A DNA stretch of 64,000 bases from Betaproteobacteria bacterium Ga0077532 (GCA_001464895.1 LNEE01000015.1:48236-112235), one strand, 5' to 3'. Positions 33,802 through 44,231 are shown, counted from the stretch's first letter. Numbers and translations are program-made. Notes: a model not told the origin generated them from the sequence alone.

Positions 33802-35037
33802 CTACAGCGGCAAGGCGGCCACCCGGCGTTCGATCTCTTCCATCATGCGGCGGTAGCCGGGCCCGTCCACGCCGCCGAAGCGCGCGACGAAGTCGGCCTC
33901 GGGCATGAACTCCGGGAGATCTGCCGTGGGCGGGAGGATGTCGGACTCCCGTATCCCGGCCGCCACGCGCGCCTGCAGGGCCGCCGCACCGGCCACGGCA
34001 GCCGACCGTTCGCCGAAGCGCGTACCGGCGCGGTCGGCGGCGATGTCGTTGAACGAGAACCCGCTGCCCCCGCGGGAATCCTCGATCTCCTTGTAGAGCC
34101 CGACGGCGTCGGCGAGGGCCGTCCCTGCCAACGCAGCGAGGGCCGCGGAGACCATGAAATGCTTGGGGAAGTCATCGCGGCCGGCGAGCGTCACGGCGCG
34201 GGACGGCACCCTCGCCCAGGCAGCGGCCTCGGGCTCCAAGAGTGCCAGCGGCTTCCCGATCACATGCATGGTGAGGACGACGATCGCCGCCTGGTTCTCC
34301 GCCACGGGATCGCCGGTGGCCGAACGTTCGGCAGCGAGTGCCATCAGCGGTGGCAGGAGGTCCGTCAGCGACACCTGCCTGCCCGGGACAGCCGCCAGCC
34401 TCTCCTGGTAGGCGCGGAGGCGCTCGCGCTGGCCGGTGGGCATCGCGCCCGCGCGCACACGGTCGGGCAGATCGTCGCTCCAGTCGTACAGGACGGTGAG
34501 CCCCGTCGGCGCGAACCGGATCCCCCGCAGTGCTTCGAGTCCGGCCTCCACTTCGGCACGGGTGCGCAGCCAGGCCAGCAGTCGCTCGCCGGCGTAGCTG
34601 GCGACGAATCCGGGCAGCGGCACCTTCCCCACGCGCAGCGCGGTCACAGTCGGCAGACCGGGCGTCGCGGCCAGTTCCGCCTGCAGATTGAGCCAGGCGC
34701 CGAGCGGGTTCGCCGGCAACGGTACGGAAAGCGACACCGTCGCGGTCCCGCTTCCGAGCCCCACGCGTGCGCTGCCGCGGGCGACGCGGCTGGCCAGGTA
34801 GTTGGCCGCGAGATCGGTGTCGGCCGTCGAGAGCGTCATCGATGCGAGCGCCCCGTTGCGCATCCTCGACGGATGATGACCCTCGACGATCCGCACCGCG
34901 CGCGCCACCTCGTCGGGCCCGATCACGACTTCGCGGGCCACCCGTGGCGCATCCTCCACGGCAGCCCCGGCGAGCGCGAGGGCACCGCCCACCACGAGGA
35001 CGACGAGCAGCAACAGGACGACGAGGAAGGCGCGCAT
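33802..35037 (-). CDS. Hypothetical membrane-anchored periplasmic protein
   Basis: A 411-residue protein with one N-terminal membrane helix (residues 2-24, strongly Leu/Val) and a large soluble remainder. Conserved-looking segments include SVPLPANPLGAWLNLQAEL, VGKVPLPGFVASYAGERLLAWL and, near the end, DSRGGSGFSFNDIAADRAGTRFG with EFMPEADFVARFGGVDGPGYRRMMEEIE. I recognise this as a recurrent proteobacterial hypothetical protein but know no function. The start at 35037 (MRAFLVVLLLL) puts the helix at the N-terminus. It is preceded by a DegQ-type protease gene ending 70 bases upstream, so they may share a transcript. Confidence 0.72.
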   Translation of the reverse strand: MRAFLVVLLLLVVLVVGGALALAGAAVEDAPRVAREVVIGPDEVARAVRIVEGHHPSRMRNGALASMTLSTADTDLAANYLASRVARGSARVGLGSGTATVSLSVPLPANPLGAWLNLQAELAATPGLPTVTALRVGKVPLPGFVASYAGERLLAWLRTRAEVEAGLEALRGIRFAPTGLTVLYDWSDDLPDRVRAGAMPTGQRERLRAYQERLAAVPGRQVSLTDLLPPLMALAAERSATGDPVAENQAAIVVLTMHVIGKPLALLEPEAAAWARVPSRAVTLAGRDDFPKHFMVSAALAALAGTALADAVGLYKEIEDSRGGSGFSFNDIAADRAGTRFGERSAAVAGAAALQARVAAGIRESDILPPTADLPEFMPEADFVARFGGVDGPGYRRMMEEIERRVAALPL

Positions 35038-35107
35038 GCGGGGAATCCCGGGGATCGGACGGCGAAGGCGCCTGCCCGCAAGCAAGCGCCGCACCGCGAC
35101 ACCCCGG

Positions 35108-36472
35108 TCAGCCGCGGATGACCAGGGTGACCTCGAAATCCCCGCGCACGATGTTGAGCGTGACGGGTCGGGGGCTCGCGCGCAGTTGCGAACCGAGTTC
35201 CTCGACGGTGCGGATCTTCCGGCGATTCACACCGACGATGATGTCGCCCGCCCGGAGGCCGGTCTGCCAGGCCGGGCTCGCCTGCTCCACCTCGACGACC
35301 GCGACGGCCTCGGGGCGGCCGTTTCGCGCGAGGGTGCCGAACCGCCCTCCCACCAGTTCCGCCACGCTCTGGCGTCCGGAGAGCAGCCCGGTGTGCGGAG
35401 GATCGATCGTCACCTTCGCATTGACCACCTTGCCATCGCGGAGAACGCGCAGCTCGACGACGTCCCCCACCGGCACGAGCCCCAACTGGTTGCGGAGATC
35501 AGCGGACCCGCGCACGGGTCGCCCGTTGATCGCCGTGACGACGTCCCCGCGCTTCAGGCCCGCCTTCTCGGCCGGGGCGGCGGCCGCGACGTCGACGAGC
35601 ATCGCGCCTTCGTTCACGGGCACGCCCAGGGCACGGGCCAGTTCCGGGGTGACGTCCTGCGCCGTGGCGCCGAACCGCCCGCGTCGCACCTCGCCGAACC
35701 GGGCGAGCTGCATGACGACCTTCTCGACCATGGCGCTCGGCACCGCGAAGCCGATGCCGACGTTGCCACCGCCCGGGCCGATGATCGCCGTGTTAATGCC
35801 GATGAGTTCACCGCGCAGGCTGACCAGCGCCCCGCCGGAGTTGCCGGGGTTGATGGAAGCGTCGGTCTGGATGAAGTCTTCGTACCCGTCGATGTGGAGA
35901 CCCGTGCGGCCCAGCGCGCTCACGATGCCGGAGGTCACGGTCTGACCGATGCCGAACGGGTTGCCGATCGCGAGCACGTAGTCGCCGACCGCGAGGTCGT
36001 CGGAATCGCCGAAGCGCAGCGCGGTGAGGTTCGTCGGATCGATCTGGAGTAGCGCGATGTCGGTGCCGGCATCGGAGCCGACGAGCTTCGCGGGAAACTG
36101 GCGGCGGTCCTTCAGCGTGACCAGGATCTCCCGCGCATGACGCACCACGTGATGGTTCGTGACCACGTAGCCCTTCTGCGCGTCGACGATGACGCCCGAT
36201 CCGGCGCTCGTCTGCGGCTGCTGGCGCTCCGGAAGATTGAAGAACCGCCGGAAGTACGGGTCCTGCATGAGCGGGCTCTGCGGCGCACCGCTCACCGTGA
36301 GCACCGCGATATTCACCACGGCCGGCGTGACGGACTTCAGCAGGGGCGCGAGCGTCGGGATCTTTCCGTCGGCCCCGATCGGCGCCACACCGGCCCCGAC
36401 GGGTGCGGCGGCCAGGAGCAGGCTCATCACGCCCACGAGCGCCGCGACCGTCCGCACCGCGAGGCCAGCCAT
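35108..36472 (-). CDS. DegQ/DegS-type periplasmic serine protease (Do family)
   Basis: A 454-residue HtrA protease with a signal peptide (to about residue 28). The trypsin domain has His108 (TNHHVV), Asp138 (AGTDIALL) and Ser212 (PGNSGGAL), and two PDZ domains follow (about 265-355 and 375-450; GLKRGDVVTAINGRPV and GLRAGDIIVGVNRRKI). It is smaller than the DegP-type enzyme at 14674-16140 and lacks its Gly/Pro-rich LA-loop insertion. It starts 54 bases after the threonine aldolase stop. The ATG at 36472 has no clear ribosome site, and a GTG six codons upstream is possible. Confidence 0.93.
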   Translation of the reverse strand: MAGLAVRTVAALVGVMSLLLAAAPVGAGVAPIGADGKIPTLAPLLKSVTPAVVNIAVLTVSGAPQSPLMQDPYFRRFFNLPERQQPQTSAGSGVIVDAQKGYVVTNHHVVRHAREILVTLKDRRQFPAKLVGSDAGTDIALLQIDPTNLTALRFGDSDDLAVGDYVLAIGNPFGIGQTVTSGIVSALGRTGLHIDGYEDFIQTDASINPGNSGGALVSLRGELIGINTAIIGPGGGNVGIGFAVPSAMVEKVVMQLARFGEVRRGRFGATAQDVTPELARALGVPVNEGAMLVDVAAAAPAEKAGLKRGDVVTAINGRPVRGSADLRNQLGLVPVGDVVELRVLRDGKVVNAKVTIDPPHTGLLSGRQSVAELVGGRFGTLARNGRPEAVAVVEVEQASPAWQTGLRAGDIIVGVNRRKIRTVEELGSQLRASPRPVTLNIVRGDFEVTLVIRG

Positions 36473-36525
36473 CGCGTCGGGAACCGACACGCCGAAGACC
36501 GACGCACCGGTCCGCACGACGGGCC

Positions 36526-37578
<1,053 letters not shown>

Positions 37579-37805
37579 GGGCGTTCTCTCCACGGTTTCG
37601 GTGCTAGGACGCATCACGGATCCCGACGTGGCAACGTCGGCGCGCACAGCGCGTCCGGTGCGGATGGTACCGTCGCATCGCGTCGATGTGCGATCGATGC
37701 TCGTCCAGCTCCGGCTGAGTGACATGGAACGGCCATCCCATGCCGTTGTCCAGCGCCCGTGCTGCCTATAATCGCGGCCGCTTCCCAGTCCGGAGATCCT
37801 CCCAG

Positions 37806-38681
37806 ATGCACCTGGCGCCCATGCGCCGGCCGCCATTGCGACCGTCCCCCGCCGCCTTCCGGTCCCTGCCGCTCGTCGCACTCCTGCTGCTGGTCGGCGG
37901 CTGCGCGCTGCCCGACCCCGGTCCGTCGCCGATGGTGTGCCCGTCGACGCCCGGCGGTTGCGCCGAAGAGGACGCCCCGTGGTATCGGCAGGACGTCACC
38001 GCGATGATCCCGCCACCGCCCGTCGAACCGCTCCCAACCCCGGACCCTGCCACCACGGCGGAGCCGGCAGGCAAGGAGACGGCGATCGGCGATCCGTTGG
38101 CGGACCCGTATGCGGCCGGGCCAGTGACGGAGCCGGTGGTTTCGAGCTTCGCCAGCCCCGAGAGGACGACCGACACCGTGGATACACGGTCGAGCGCAGG
38201 GACTGCACCCACAGAAGCAACGCCCCCCCGGACACCCGCAGCGGTGGCACGCAACGAACCATCGGGAGCGGCGGACACCCCCTCGGCCGCCAGCCCGTCC
38301 GACACCGTCGTGCGCCTGGCCTCCGACCGGCTCTTCGAACTGGGCGGCGCGACCCTGCAGCCGACCGGACGCCGGGCGTTGGACGCGCTCGCCGACCGGC
38401 TGCACGGCACGCCCTACACCCGCATCCGGGTGGTCGGCCACACCGACCGCTCCGGGAAGGCGGCGACCAATCTCAATCTGTCGCGGCAGCGCGCCCGGAT
38501 CGTGCGCGACCACCTCGTGACCCGCGGCATTCCCTCGGAGGCGCTGGATCACGAGGGTCGGGGCTCGCGGGATGCGGTCGTCGACCCGGAGCGGTGCGGA
38601 CGCCGGAAGGACGTCCGCATCCGATGCCTCGCCCCCGATCGACGCATCGACATCGTGATCACCCGGAGGCGTGCACCGTGA
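37806..38681 (+). CDS. OmpA-family lipoprotein
   Basis: A 291-residue protein with a lipoprotein signal (LLLLVGGC), a long Pro/Thr/Ala-rich linker (about 40-165) and a C-terminal OmpA-like peptidoglycan-binding domain (about 175-285). That domain is marked by TRIRVVGHTDRSGKAATNLNLSRQRARIVRDHLV. It has Pal-like architecture but a much longer linker. The domain would hold the outer membrane to the cell wall. The start at 37806 fits the signal peptide. Its stop overlaps the GTG start of the beta-lactamase-fold gene by four bases (GTGA). Confidence 0.85.
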   Translation: MHLAPMRRPPLRPSPAAFRSLPLVALLLLVGGCALPDPGPSPMVCPSTPGGCAEEDAPWYRQDVTAMIPPPPVEPLPTPDPATTAEPAGKETAIGDPLADPYAAGPVTEPVVSSFASPERTTDTVDTRSSAGTAPTEATPPRTPAAVARNEPSGAADTPSAASPSDTVVRLASDRLFELGGATLQPTGRRALDALADRLHGTPYTRIRVVGHTDRSGKAATNLNLSRQRARIVRDHLVTRGIPSEALDHEGRGSRDAVVDPERCGRRKDVRIRCLAPDRRIDIVITRRRAP

Positions 38682-40123
38682 AACGCGGTCGACGATTGCC
38701 CATGCCGAGCCTGCAGGCCATCGCGATGGCCGGTGGCCTCGCGATGGTGACGCCCGCTGCCGTAGCCATCGACATCCCGTCGCTCATCGATCGCCTGGAG
38801 GCGCTGCGAACGCAGCACGGCATAGCAGGTGTTGGTCTGGTGATGGTGGCCGATGGCCACGTGCTGCACGAAGGCGGCCTCGGCACGGCAGACCGCGCCA
38901 CGGGCCGACCGGCAGACGGTCGGACGCTCTGGCGGATAGGCTCGGTCACGAAATCGGTCACGGCCCTCGCCACGCTCGTCGCCGCGCGCGATCACGCGTT
39001 CGCGATCGACGATCCCGTGCGCCTGCTCGTGCCCGACGCCCCCTTCGAGAACCCCTGGGAGGCCACCGACCCGGTGCGCGTCGTCCACCTGCTCGAACAC
39101 ACCGCGGGGTTCCTCGACCTCACCCGGCCGGAGTTCGATTCGAGTGACCCGGCGCCGCTGTCGCTGGCCCAGGCGTTCGCGGTGGATCCGTCCTCGCGGA
39201 CGGCCCGCTGGACGCCAGGCCGCTATTCGTCGTACTCGAACTCGGGTGCGGGGCTCGCGGCACTCGTCATCGAGCGTCGGACCGGACGATCCTTCGAGGA
39301 CTTCGTGGCCACACGGATTCTCGGTCCGCTCGGCATGACGGAGACCGGGTTCTTTCCGGGGCCGTCAGGCCGCGACCGCCTCGCCGTCGGCTACGACCGC
39401 GATGGCGTCACGCCGATCCCCTACTGGCACACGCTGTACCGGGCCTTCGGCGGGCTGGACGCGAGCTTGGGCGACATGGGCCGGTACCTTGTATGGCTCG
39501 TCGACCCGTCCACCGTGCCGGTGCTCGCGCCGGAGATCGTCGCCAGGATGGCGAAGCCCCGCTCCACGCTGAGCAGCGCGATCGGCCTCGAGTACGGCTA
39601 CGGCCTTGGCCTGTACGAATACCCGCACGACGGCATCGTCCTCACGGGTCACGGGGGGGATGCGGACGGTTATCTTTCGCGGCTGGGATTCCACCGCGAC
39701 TCGCGCCGCGGTTACTTTCTCGTGATCAACGCGTACCACGGGGACGCGCTCTCGGCGATGCAGGGGGCCGTGGAGGACGCTCTCTTCGGAGACATCCCGC
39801 GGGTGCCGCCGCCGCCCGCGCATCCGATCGACGTCACGGCCCTGCAGCACCTCGCAGGCTGTTACGTGCCGATGACGCGCCGGTTCCCGAACGAGGATCC
39901 CCCGGAAGATCAACCCCTGAAGGTGCAGGTACAGGAAGGTCGCCTGATCACGGTGACCCCGGGCGGACTGCGGAAGACATTGATCCCGGTGACCGACCGC
40001 CTGTTCCGGCGGCAGGACGAACCAGTCGCGACGAGCGCCTTCGTGGATGACGCCGGAACGCTCATGCTCCAGGGGGACATGGGCAATCTGCGGCGGGAGC
40101 CCGATGGGCAGTGCGGGCGGTAG
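38678..40123 (+). CDS. Beta-lactamase-fold serine hydrolase (class C / D-alanyl-D-alanine carboxypeptidase-like)
   Basis: A 481-residue protein with a signal sequence (to about residue 31). The beta-lactamase/transpeptidase domain has Ser89-Val-Thr-Lys92, Tyr186-Ser-Asn188 and a GHGGDADGY motif in the third-motif position, and a beta-rich C-terminal domain lies beyond 390 (HLAGCYVPM). Such proteins are esterases, peptidases or penicillin-binding-like enzymes and rarely true beta-lactamases. It starts with GTG overlapping the stop of the OmpA-like gene, so the two are coupled; a shared cell-wall role is a reasonable inference. It is convergent with the GAF/HlyD gene, seven bases away. Confidence 0.87.
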   Translation: MKRGRRLPMPSLQAIAMAGGLAMVTPAAVAIDIPSLIDRLEALRTQHGIAGVGLVMVADGHVLHEGGLGTADRATGRPADGRTLWRIGSVTKSVTALATLVAARDHAFAIDDPVRLLVPDAPFENPWEATDPVRVVHLLEHTAGFLDLTRPEFDSSDPAPLSLAQAFAVDPSSRTARWTPGRYSSYSNSGAGLAALVIERRTGRSFEDFVATRILGPLGMTETGFFPGPSGRDRLAVGYDRDGVTPIPYWHTLYRAFGGLDASLGDMGRYLVWLVDPSTVPVLAPEIVARMAKPRSTLSSAIGLEYGYGLGLYEYPHDGIVLTGHGGDADGYLSRLGFHRDSRRGYFLVINAYHGDALSAMQGAVEDALFGDIPRVPPPPAHPIDVTALQHLAGCYVPMTRRFPNEDPPEDQPLKVQVQEGRLITVTPGGLRKTLIPVTDRLFRRQDEPVATSAFVDDAGTLMLQGDMGNLRREPDGQCGR

Positions 40124-40130
40124 GGGCTCG

Positions 40131-41903
40131 CTAATCCCTCGCCTGCAACTGCCGCCACCAGATCCAGATGAGCTTCTGCGTGCTGGCGTCGAGGTGACCC
40201 GGCGCCGTGGCACCCGGGACGAGCCCGGCGCCGCTGCCGAGGGGTTGGGCTTCGATGTGAAGCTCCCGGCCACCTTCTCCGCCGGTGATTCGTTTCACGA
40301 CGAAGGGCACGGCCGAGCCCTCGACCCCGAGATTCGCCTGGCCGGCCATGCCCTCGCGGACGAGCTTGAGGTCGGCCGGATCCACCCGAAGCCCGAGCCT
40401 GAGTCCGTCGAGAGGCGCCACGGCGAAGAGCTCCTCGGTGCCATCTACGTGACGCCTGGCACTGGTCGGACCGCTGCCGCCGGTGACGACACCGTCGACG
40501 GGGCTCGCGATCTGCGTTCGGGCGAGACGCTCCTCGAGGATCACGAGCCGGCTCTCGATCTCGCGCTGGCGCGCCGTCGCGGCTTCGCCACCACCCTCGG
40601 CACCGACGGCACGCGCCGCCTGCTGCACCTTCTCGCGCTCCGCCTGCAGGCGCAGGCGTTCCTGCTGCAACTCGCCGTCGTCCATGCGCGCGAGCACCTG
40701 CCCGCGCTTCACGACGTCCCCGACGCGGACGTAGACCTCCCCGACCCGCCCCTCGAACGGAGGCGGGAGCCGTCGCGCCGGCGTCGCCTCCACGACCGCC
40801 TCCACCGTCGCCTGATAGTCACCGGTGGCCCCCAGGGAAGCGAGCACCAGCGCAAGCAGGGCGACGAGAGCGATCTTCCACTTGAGCCTCACGGGACCGA
40901 ACAGGCCTACGAGCATCCGTCGCTCGCGGGTCACGGGCGCCTGCCGGGTGACCGGGCTCTGCTCGATGAGCGGTGCCGCGACGTTGGCCACGGTCTGGAT
41001 CAGCGCCAGTTCGTCCGCCGAGAAGGTCCCGCTGCGGCGCTCGCACAGCAACGCCCCCGCAGCTGGCGCCCCATCCGAATGAAGCGCCACGGCAAGCACG
41101 GTGACGGCGTCGTCCGCGGCATCGGCAGCCGGGTCGAGGGAGGTGAGACGCGCGACGCCCGGACCGTTCAGGAGATGGCGGATCAGCTGTTCGCGACGGA
41201 CGTCATCCGCTGCGTCCATTTCGGTTTCCGGTCCCGCCCTGCCGGCCAGGGAGAGCACGTTGCGCCGCCATACCGACACTGTGACGAGCGTGTCCGGCAA
41301 CTCCTCGGCGAGACCGACGGCGAGGGCATTGGCCACCGACACGACGTCGCGCGCCGCGGACGCGCGTTCGAGCACGCGCACCGCACCACCCGACCGTCGG
41401 GCAATGGTGCCGTCGGACACCCGCTCCGATTCGGAGAGGGCAGCCACGAGCCAGCCACCGCCCCAGAGAAGCTCCTCCATGGCCTGTTGAAGTTCCTGGG
41501 GCTGATTCGCGCCGGACTCCACGACGATGACCCAGTCCGGGCGGCCATCGGGACGCGCAACCACATGGAACGGACGCCCAACGGAACGCGCGAAGGGAAT
41601 GCTCGTTCCCAGGCCTTGCGCAGCGGACGCCGACATCTGCGCGACGGACTCGCCCGCCGCGAGATTCCAGCTCGCCACCCGCTCCGGATCGCCACTGCCG
41701 GCGCCACGGCGGAACACCGACGCGGAAGACGCGGACGGAAGACGCGTTGCGAGCAATGCCAGCCACGCCTCGATACGGGGGACGGACTCCGCGGCTGACG
41801 AGCCTTCGGCCCAAGCACAAGAAAAAGCCGCCCGTCGGGCGGCTTTTTCTTCGAGGCTGAAGACGTCGGACGTGATGCTGAGCTCGTCGGACTTCTGACT
41901 CAT
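40131..41903 (-). CDS. GAF-like / HlyD-type membrane fusion hybrid protein
   Basis: A 590-residue protein. Residues about 40-315 look like one or two GAF-type sensory domains (cytoplasmic), one membrane helix spans about 341-360, and a biotinyl-lipoyl plus coiled-coil plus beta-barrel adaptor follows. The adaptor is marked by PPFEGRVGEVYVRVGDVVKRGQVLARMDD, a helical hairpin around 410-465 and QIASPVDGVVTGG. HlyD-type adaptors link an inner-membrane exporter to TolC, but no exporter is encoded nearby. The ATG at 41903 has GGAG seven bases upstream. Residues 19-28 are encoded by a perfect intrinsic-terminator hairpin, which is very odd inside a gene. Confidence 0.8.
   Translation of the reverse strand: MSQKSDELSITSDVFSLEEKAARRAAFSCAWAEGSSAAESVPRIEAWLALLATRLPSASSASVFRRGAGSGDPERVASWNLAAGESVAQMSASAAQGLGTSIPFARSVGRPFHVVARPDGRPDWVIVVESGANQPQELQQAMEELLWGGGWLVAALSESERVSDGTIARRSGGAVRVLERASAARDVVSVANALAVGLAEELPDTLVTVSVWRRNVLSLAGRAGPETEMDAADDVRREQLIRHLLNGPGVARLTSLDPAADAADDAVTVLAVALHSDGAPAAGALLCERRSGTFSADELALIQTVANVAAPLIEQSPVTRQAPVTRERRMLVGLFGPVRLKWKIALVALLALVLASLGATGDYQATVEAVVEATPARRLPPPFEGRVGEVYVRVGDVVKRGQVLARMDDGELQQERLRLQAEREKVQQAARAVGAEGGGEAATARQREIESRLVILEERLARTQIASPVDGVVTGGSGPTSARRHVDGTEELFAVAPLDGLRLGLRVDPADLKLVREGMAGQANLGVEGSAVPFVVKRITGGEGGRELHIEAQPLGSGAGLVPGATAPGHLDASTQKLIWIWWRQLQARD
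41822..41850 (-). terminator. Perfect intrinsic terminator inside the 5' end of the GAF/HlyD gene
   Basis: A 12-bp perfect stem (41822-41833 with 41837-41848), arms AAAAAGCCGCCC/GGGCGGCTTTTT, has a three-base loop. On the minus strand it ends TTTTTCTT. It is also nearly symmetric on the + strand. It lies 55-82 bases inside the gene, in frame, and downstream of the DUF3467 gene. It would end most DUF3467 transcripts and attenuate the GAF/HlyD gene unless read through. Confidence 0.75.
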
Positions 41904-41932
41904 GCAGTCACTCCAATCGGTGCGATGTCACC

Positions 41933-42229
41933 TCAGCTCTTCAGCTCGCCGTAGCGGTTCTCGTACTCCGCCATCAGTTTCTGCAGGAGATCCGTGAGGC
42001 GCTTGGCTGCAAACGGGCTGAGGATGATGCGGTGCCCCAACTCGATCTCGACTTCACCCGACATGCGGTCCCAGTTCTGATTGACACCGAAGTTGAGGAC
42101 GACTTCCTCACGGGTGCTCGTGGCATTCACGAAGTTGCAGTACGTGCTCTTGAGCCCGGTCGTGTCCCACTTCACCTTGGGCATCTGGGGTTCTGCGGCC
42201 TTCGCGCCTTCTTCCGGTGCCTTTGCCAT
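41933..42229 (-). CDS. DUF3467 family protein
   Basis: A 98-residue protein. MPKVKWDTTGLKSTYCNFVNATSTREEVVLNFGVNQNWD and IELGHRIILSPFAAKRLTDLLQKLM are the recognisable DUF3467 segments. The family is small, cytoplasmic, of unknown role, and predicted to form a beta-strand/helix sandwich. I chose the ATG at 42229 because AAGGAG lies nine bases upstream; the longer frame starts inside the neighbouring leader. It is followed after 29 bases by the GAF/HlyD gene and probably shares its promoter. Confidence 0.82.
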   Translation of the reverse strand: MAKAPEEGAKAAEPQMPKVKWDTTGLKSTYCNFVNATSTREEVVLNFGVNQNWDRMSGEVEIELGHRIILSPFAAKRLTDLLQKLMAEYENRYGELKS

Positions 42230-42297
42230 CTTCTTTCTCTCCTTGAGGGTGGACATCATCGCCCCGTTGCCGATCGGCTGGCGCGGGGGCGGCAAGC

Positions 42298-42996
42298 TTA
42301 AGCAGTGACCGGGCGGCGCAGACGGGCGCCGAAACCCACGAGGGCAAGCCCACCAGCCATCAGTGCCCAGGTACCGGGTTCGGGGATCGCCGTGATCGAA
42401 AGCACCTGGGAGGTCGACGCTGCGATCTCGCCATTGTCGTCGCCCGCCAGCACGAACGCCTCCAGATTCCAGTTGCTCACGGGAGCGCCAGCTGCCGCCA
42501 CCAGCGTGAACCGCGCAAGCTGGCCGGAGCCCGGCACCTGCACGGGGATGGGTTCGAAGCCTTCGAAATTGAGGAAGGGCGCGGAGAGCGTCTTGAACTC
42601 GCTCGGGTCCGCCGCGGGACCGGTCACGATGGCAATCGGGAAGACGTCGGTGAAAAACGTCCCCACCTCGAAGTTCGTGATCCGGAACGGGCTCCCCGCC
42701 TCGAGGTCGATCAGTCGGGTCACGACGCCCGCCTCGATCACCCCGCCGAATCCGTCATCGGTCAGTTGGATGACGCCGCCGTCGATGGAGAACGCCGTAG
42801 GGAAGTCATCCGCCCAGTCCATGCCCGAGAAAGTCAGCTCGACATCGATGGAGATGGGCGCGTCGTTCATGTTCGAGAAGGACGAACCGCCGAGGGTGCT
42901 CAGTTGGATGTCCAGAGCGCTGGCCGGGGCGACGCTCGTCAGGCCGACCAGCAAGGCAGCTGCAGTGGAAGCGAGAGCACGAATGGTGAATTGCAT
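42298..42996 (-). CDS. PEP-CTERM sorting-domain protein
   Basis: A 232-residue exported protein with a signal peptide (to about residue 28, ASALD). A beta-rich cohesin-like middle contains SFSNMNDAPISIDVELTFSGMDW. The C-terminal anchor is PEPGTWALMAGGLALVGFG followed by a basic end, the PEP-CTERM signal cut by exosortase in EPS-producing Gram-negative bacteria. ATG 42996 has AAGGAG seven bases upstream. It implies an exosortase/exopolysaccharide locus elsewhere in the genome; none is in this window. The function is probably extracellular or biofilm-related. Confidence 0.88.
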   Translation of the reverse strand: MQFTIRALASTAAALLVGLTSVAPASALDIQLSTLGGSSFSNMNDAPISIDVELTFSGMDWADDFPTAFSIDGGVIQLTDDGFGGVIEAGVVTRLIDLEAGSPFRITNFEVGTFFTDVFPIAIVTGPAADPSEFKTLSAPFLNFEGFEPIPVQVPGSGQLARFTLVAAAGAPVSNWNLEAFVLAGDDNGEIAASTSQVLSITAIPEPGTWALMAGGLALVGFGARLRRPVTA

Positions 42997-43217
42997 GACA
43001 GGTCTCCTTGCGTTCATTGGAAATCGTGGCCCCCCGCGACGACGCTTGCAAGGAAAGACCCGCTCTCTCGTGCAGTCGAGGCTAACACAGCTGCCAGCCG
43101 TTACAAAGCTCCCGGAACGATAGGCTCGAAACCGTGAATTCGTGAGGTTTCTTTATCTTCCACCCGGCGGCGAATACACTCCCCTGGCTTCCCTTTCACC
43201 CGCGCTGCGACACTTCC

Positions 43218-44231
43218 GTGAAGCTGCTCATCAAGTCCATCGACAACGACGGCCGGCTTTCCCCGGTCGGTCGTCTGGTCACCACGCCCTGGAACATCAT
43301 CGTTGCGGATCCGGCGGACGGCGACGCGTTCGCCCGCGCCATGTGGGACGCCGATGCGGTCGTGTCCATGAATTGGCCGGCGAGCTTCCCGCCAGGGCCA
43401 AGCCTGCGCCTCGTTCAGCTACCAGGTGCCGGGACTGACGACATCGATTTCGCGGCCATCCCGCCGACGGCCAGCGTCTGCAACGCCTTCGAGCACGAGA
43501 TCGGGATCGCCGAGTACGTGCTCGGCGCGATGCTGGAATGGCAGATCGGCTTGAGGCGGATGGACGCTGCGATGCGGGAGCATCGATGGTGGGGCTCCTA
43601 CCTGTGCGGGCCACGCCACGGCGATCTCTTCGGGCGCACACTGGCGATCGTGGGCTACGGGCGCATCGGTCGGGAGGTCGCGAAACGGGCCCACGCTTTC
43701 GGGATGCGCGTGATCGGCGTGAGCCGCACGCCTGGTCCTGGTGATGTCTGGTGCGAGAAGGTGTCCGCCATGGATGCGATGAACGAAGTGCTGGCGCAGG
43801 CGGATTTCGTCCTGGCCGCACTGCCGCTGGACGACGCCTCGCGCGGCGTGATCGGCGCCGCTGCTTTCGCTGCGATGCGCCCCGATGCCGTCCTGATCAA
43901 CGTGGGCCGCGGTCCGACGGTCGATGAGGCCGCGCTGTACGCCGCCTGCCGGGACCGCCGGATCGGCGGTGCGGTCATCGACACGTGGTATTCGTATCCC
44001 CCGCAGGACGGCACAACGGCAGTGCCCGTGCATCGACCGTCGCGCTTCCCCTTCCACGAACTGGACAACGTCCTCATGACGCCACACGCGAGCGCATGGA
44101 CCGATGCCCTGGCAGAACGCCGGTGCCGGGTGATCGCCGGCAATCTCGACCGGCTTGCCCGTGGGGAACCGCTCCTGAACGTCGTCCGTGCACCGCGCGC
44201 AACCCATACTTCATTGGAACCGACACGATGA
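43218..44231 (+). CDS. D-2-hydroxyacid dehydrogenase family protein
   Basis: A 337-residue NAD-binding enzyme. LFGRTLAIVGYGRIGREVAKRAHAFG contains the GxGxxG Rossmann loop, ADFVLAALPLDDASRGVIG and DAVLINVGRGPTVDEAALYAA hold the substrate Arg region, and MTPHASAWTDAL contains the catalytic His. The catalytic Glu or Asp segment reads GGAVIDTWYSYPP, with Asp in the usual Asp/Glu position. The substrate is not deducible. It starts at GTG (43218), the only start before the conserved N-terminus. Its stop overlaps the ATG of the hydratase gene (ATGA), pairing the two. Confidence 0.88.
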   Translation: MKLLIKSIDNDGRLSPVGRLVTTPWNIIVADPADGDAFARAMWDADAVVSMNWPASFPPGPSLRLVQLPGAGTDDIDFAAIPPTASVCNAFEHEIGIAEYVLGAMLEWQIGLRRMDAAMREHRWWGSYLCGPRHGDLFGRTLAIVGYGRIGREVAKRAHAFGMRVIGVSRTPGPGDVWCEKVSAMDAMNEVLAQADFVLAALPLDDASRGVIGAAAFAAMRPDAVLINVGRGPTVDEAALYAACRDRRIGGAVIDTWYSYPPQDGTTAVPVHRPSRFPFHELDNVLMTPHASAWTDALAERRCRVIAGNLDRLARGEPLLNVVRAPRATHTSLEPTR

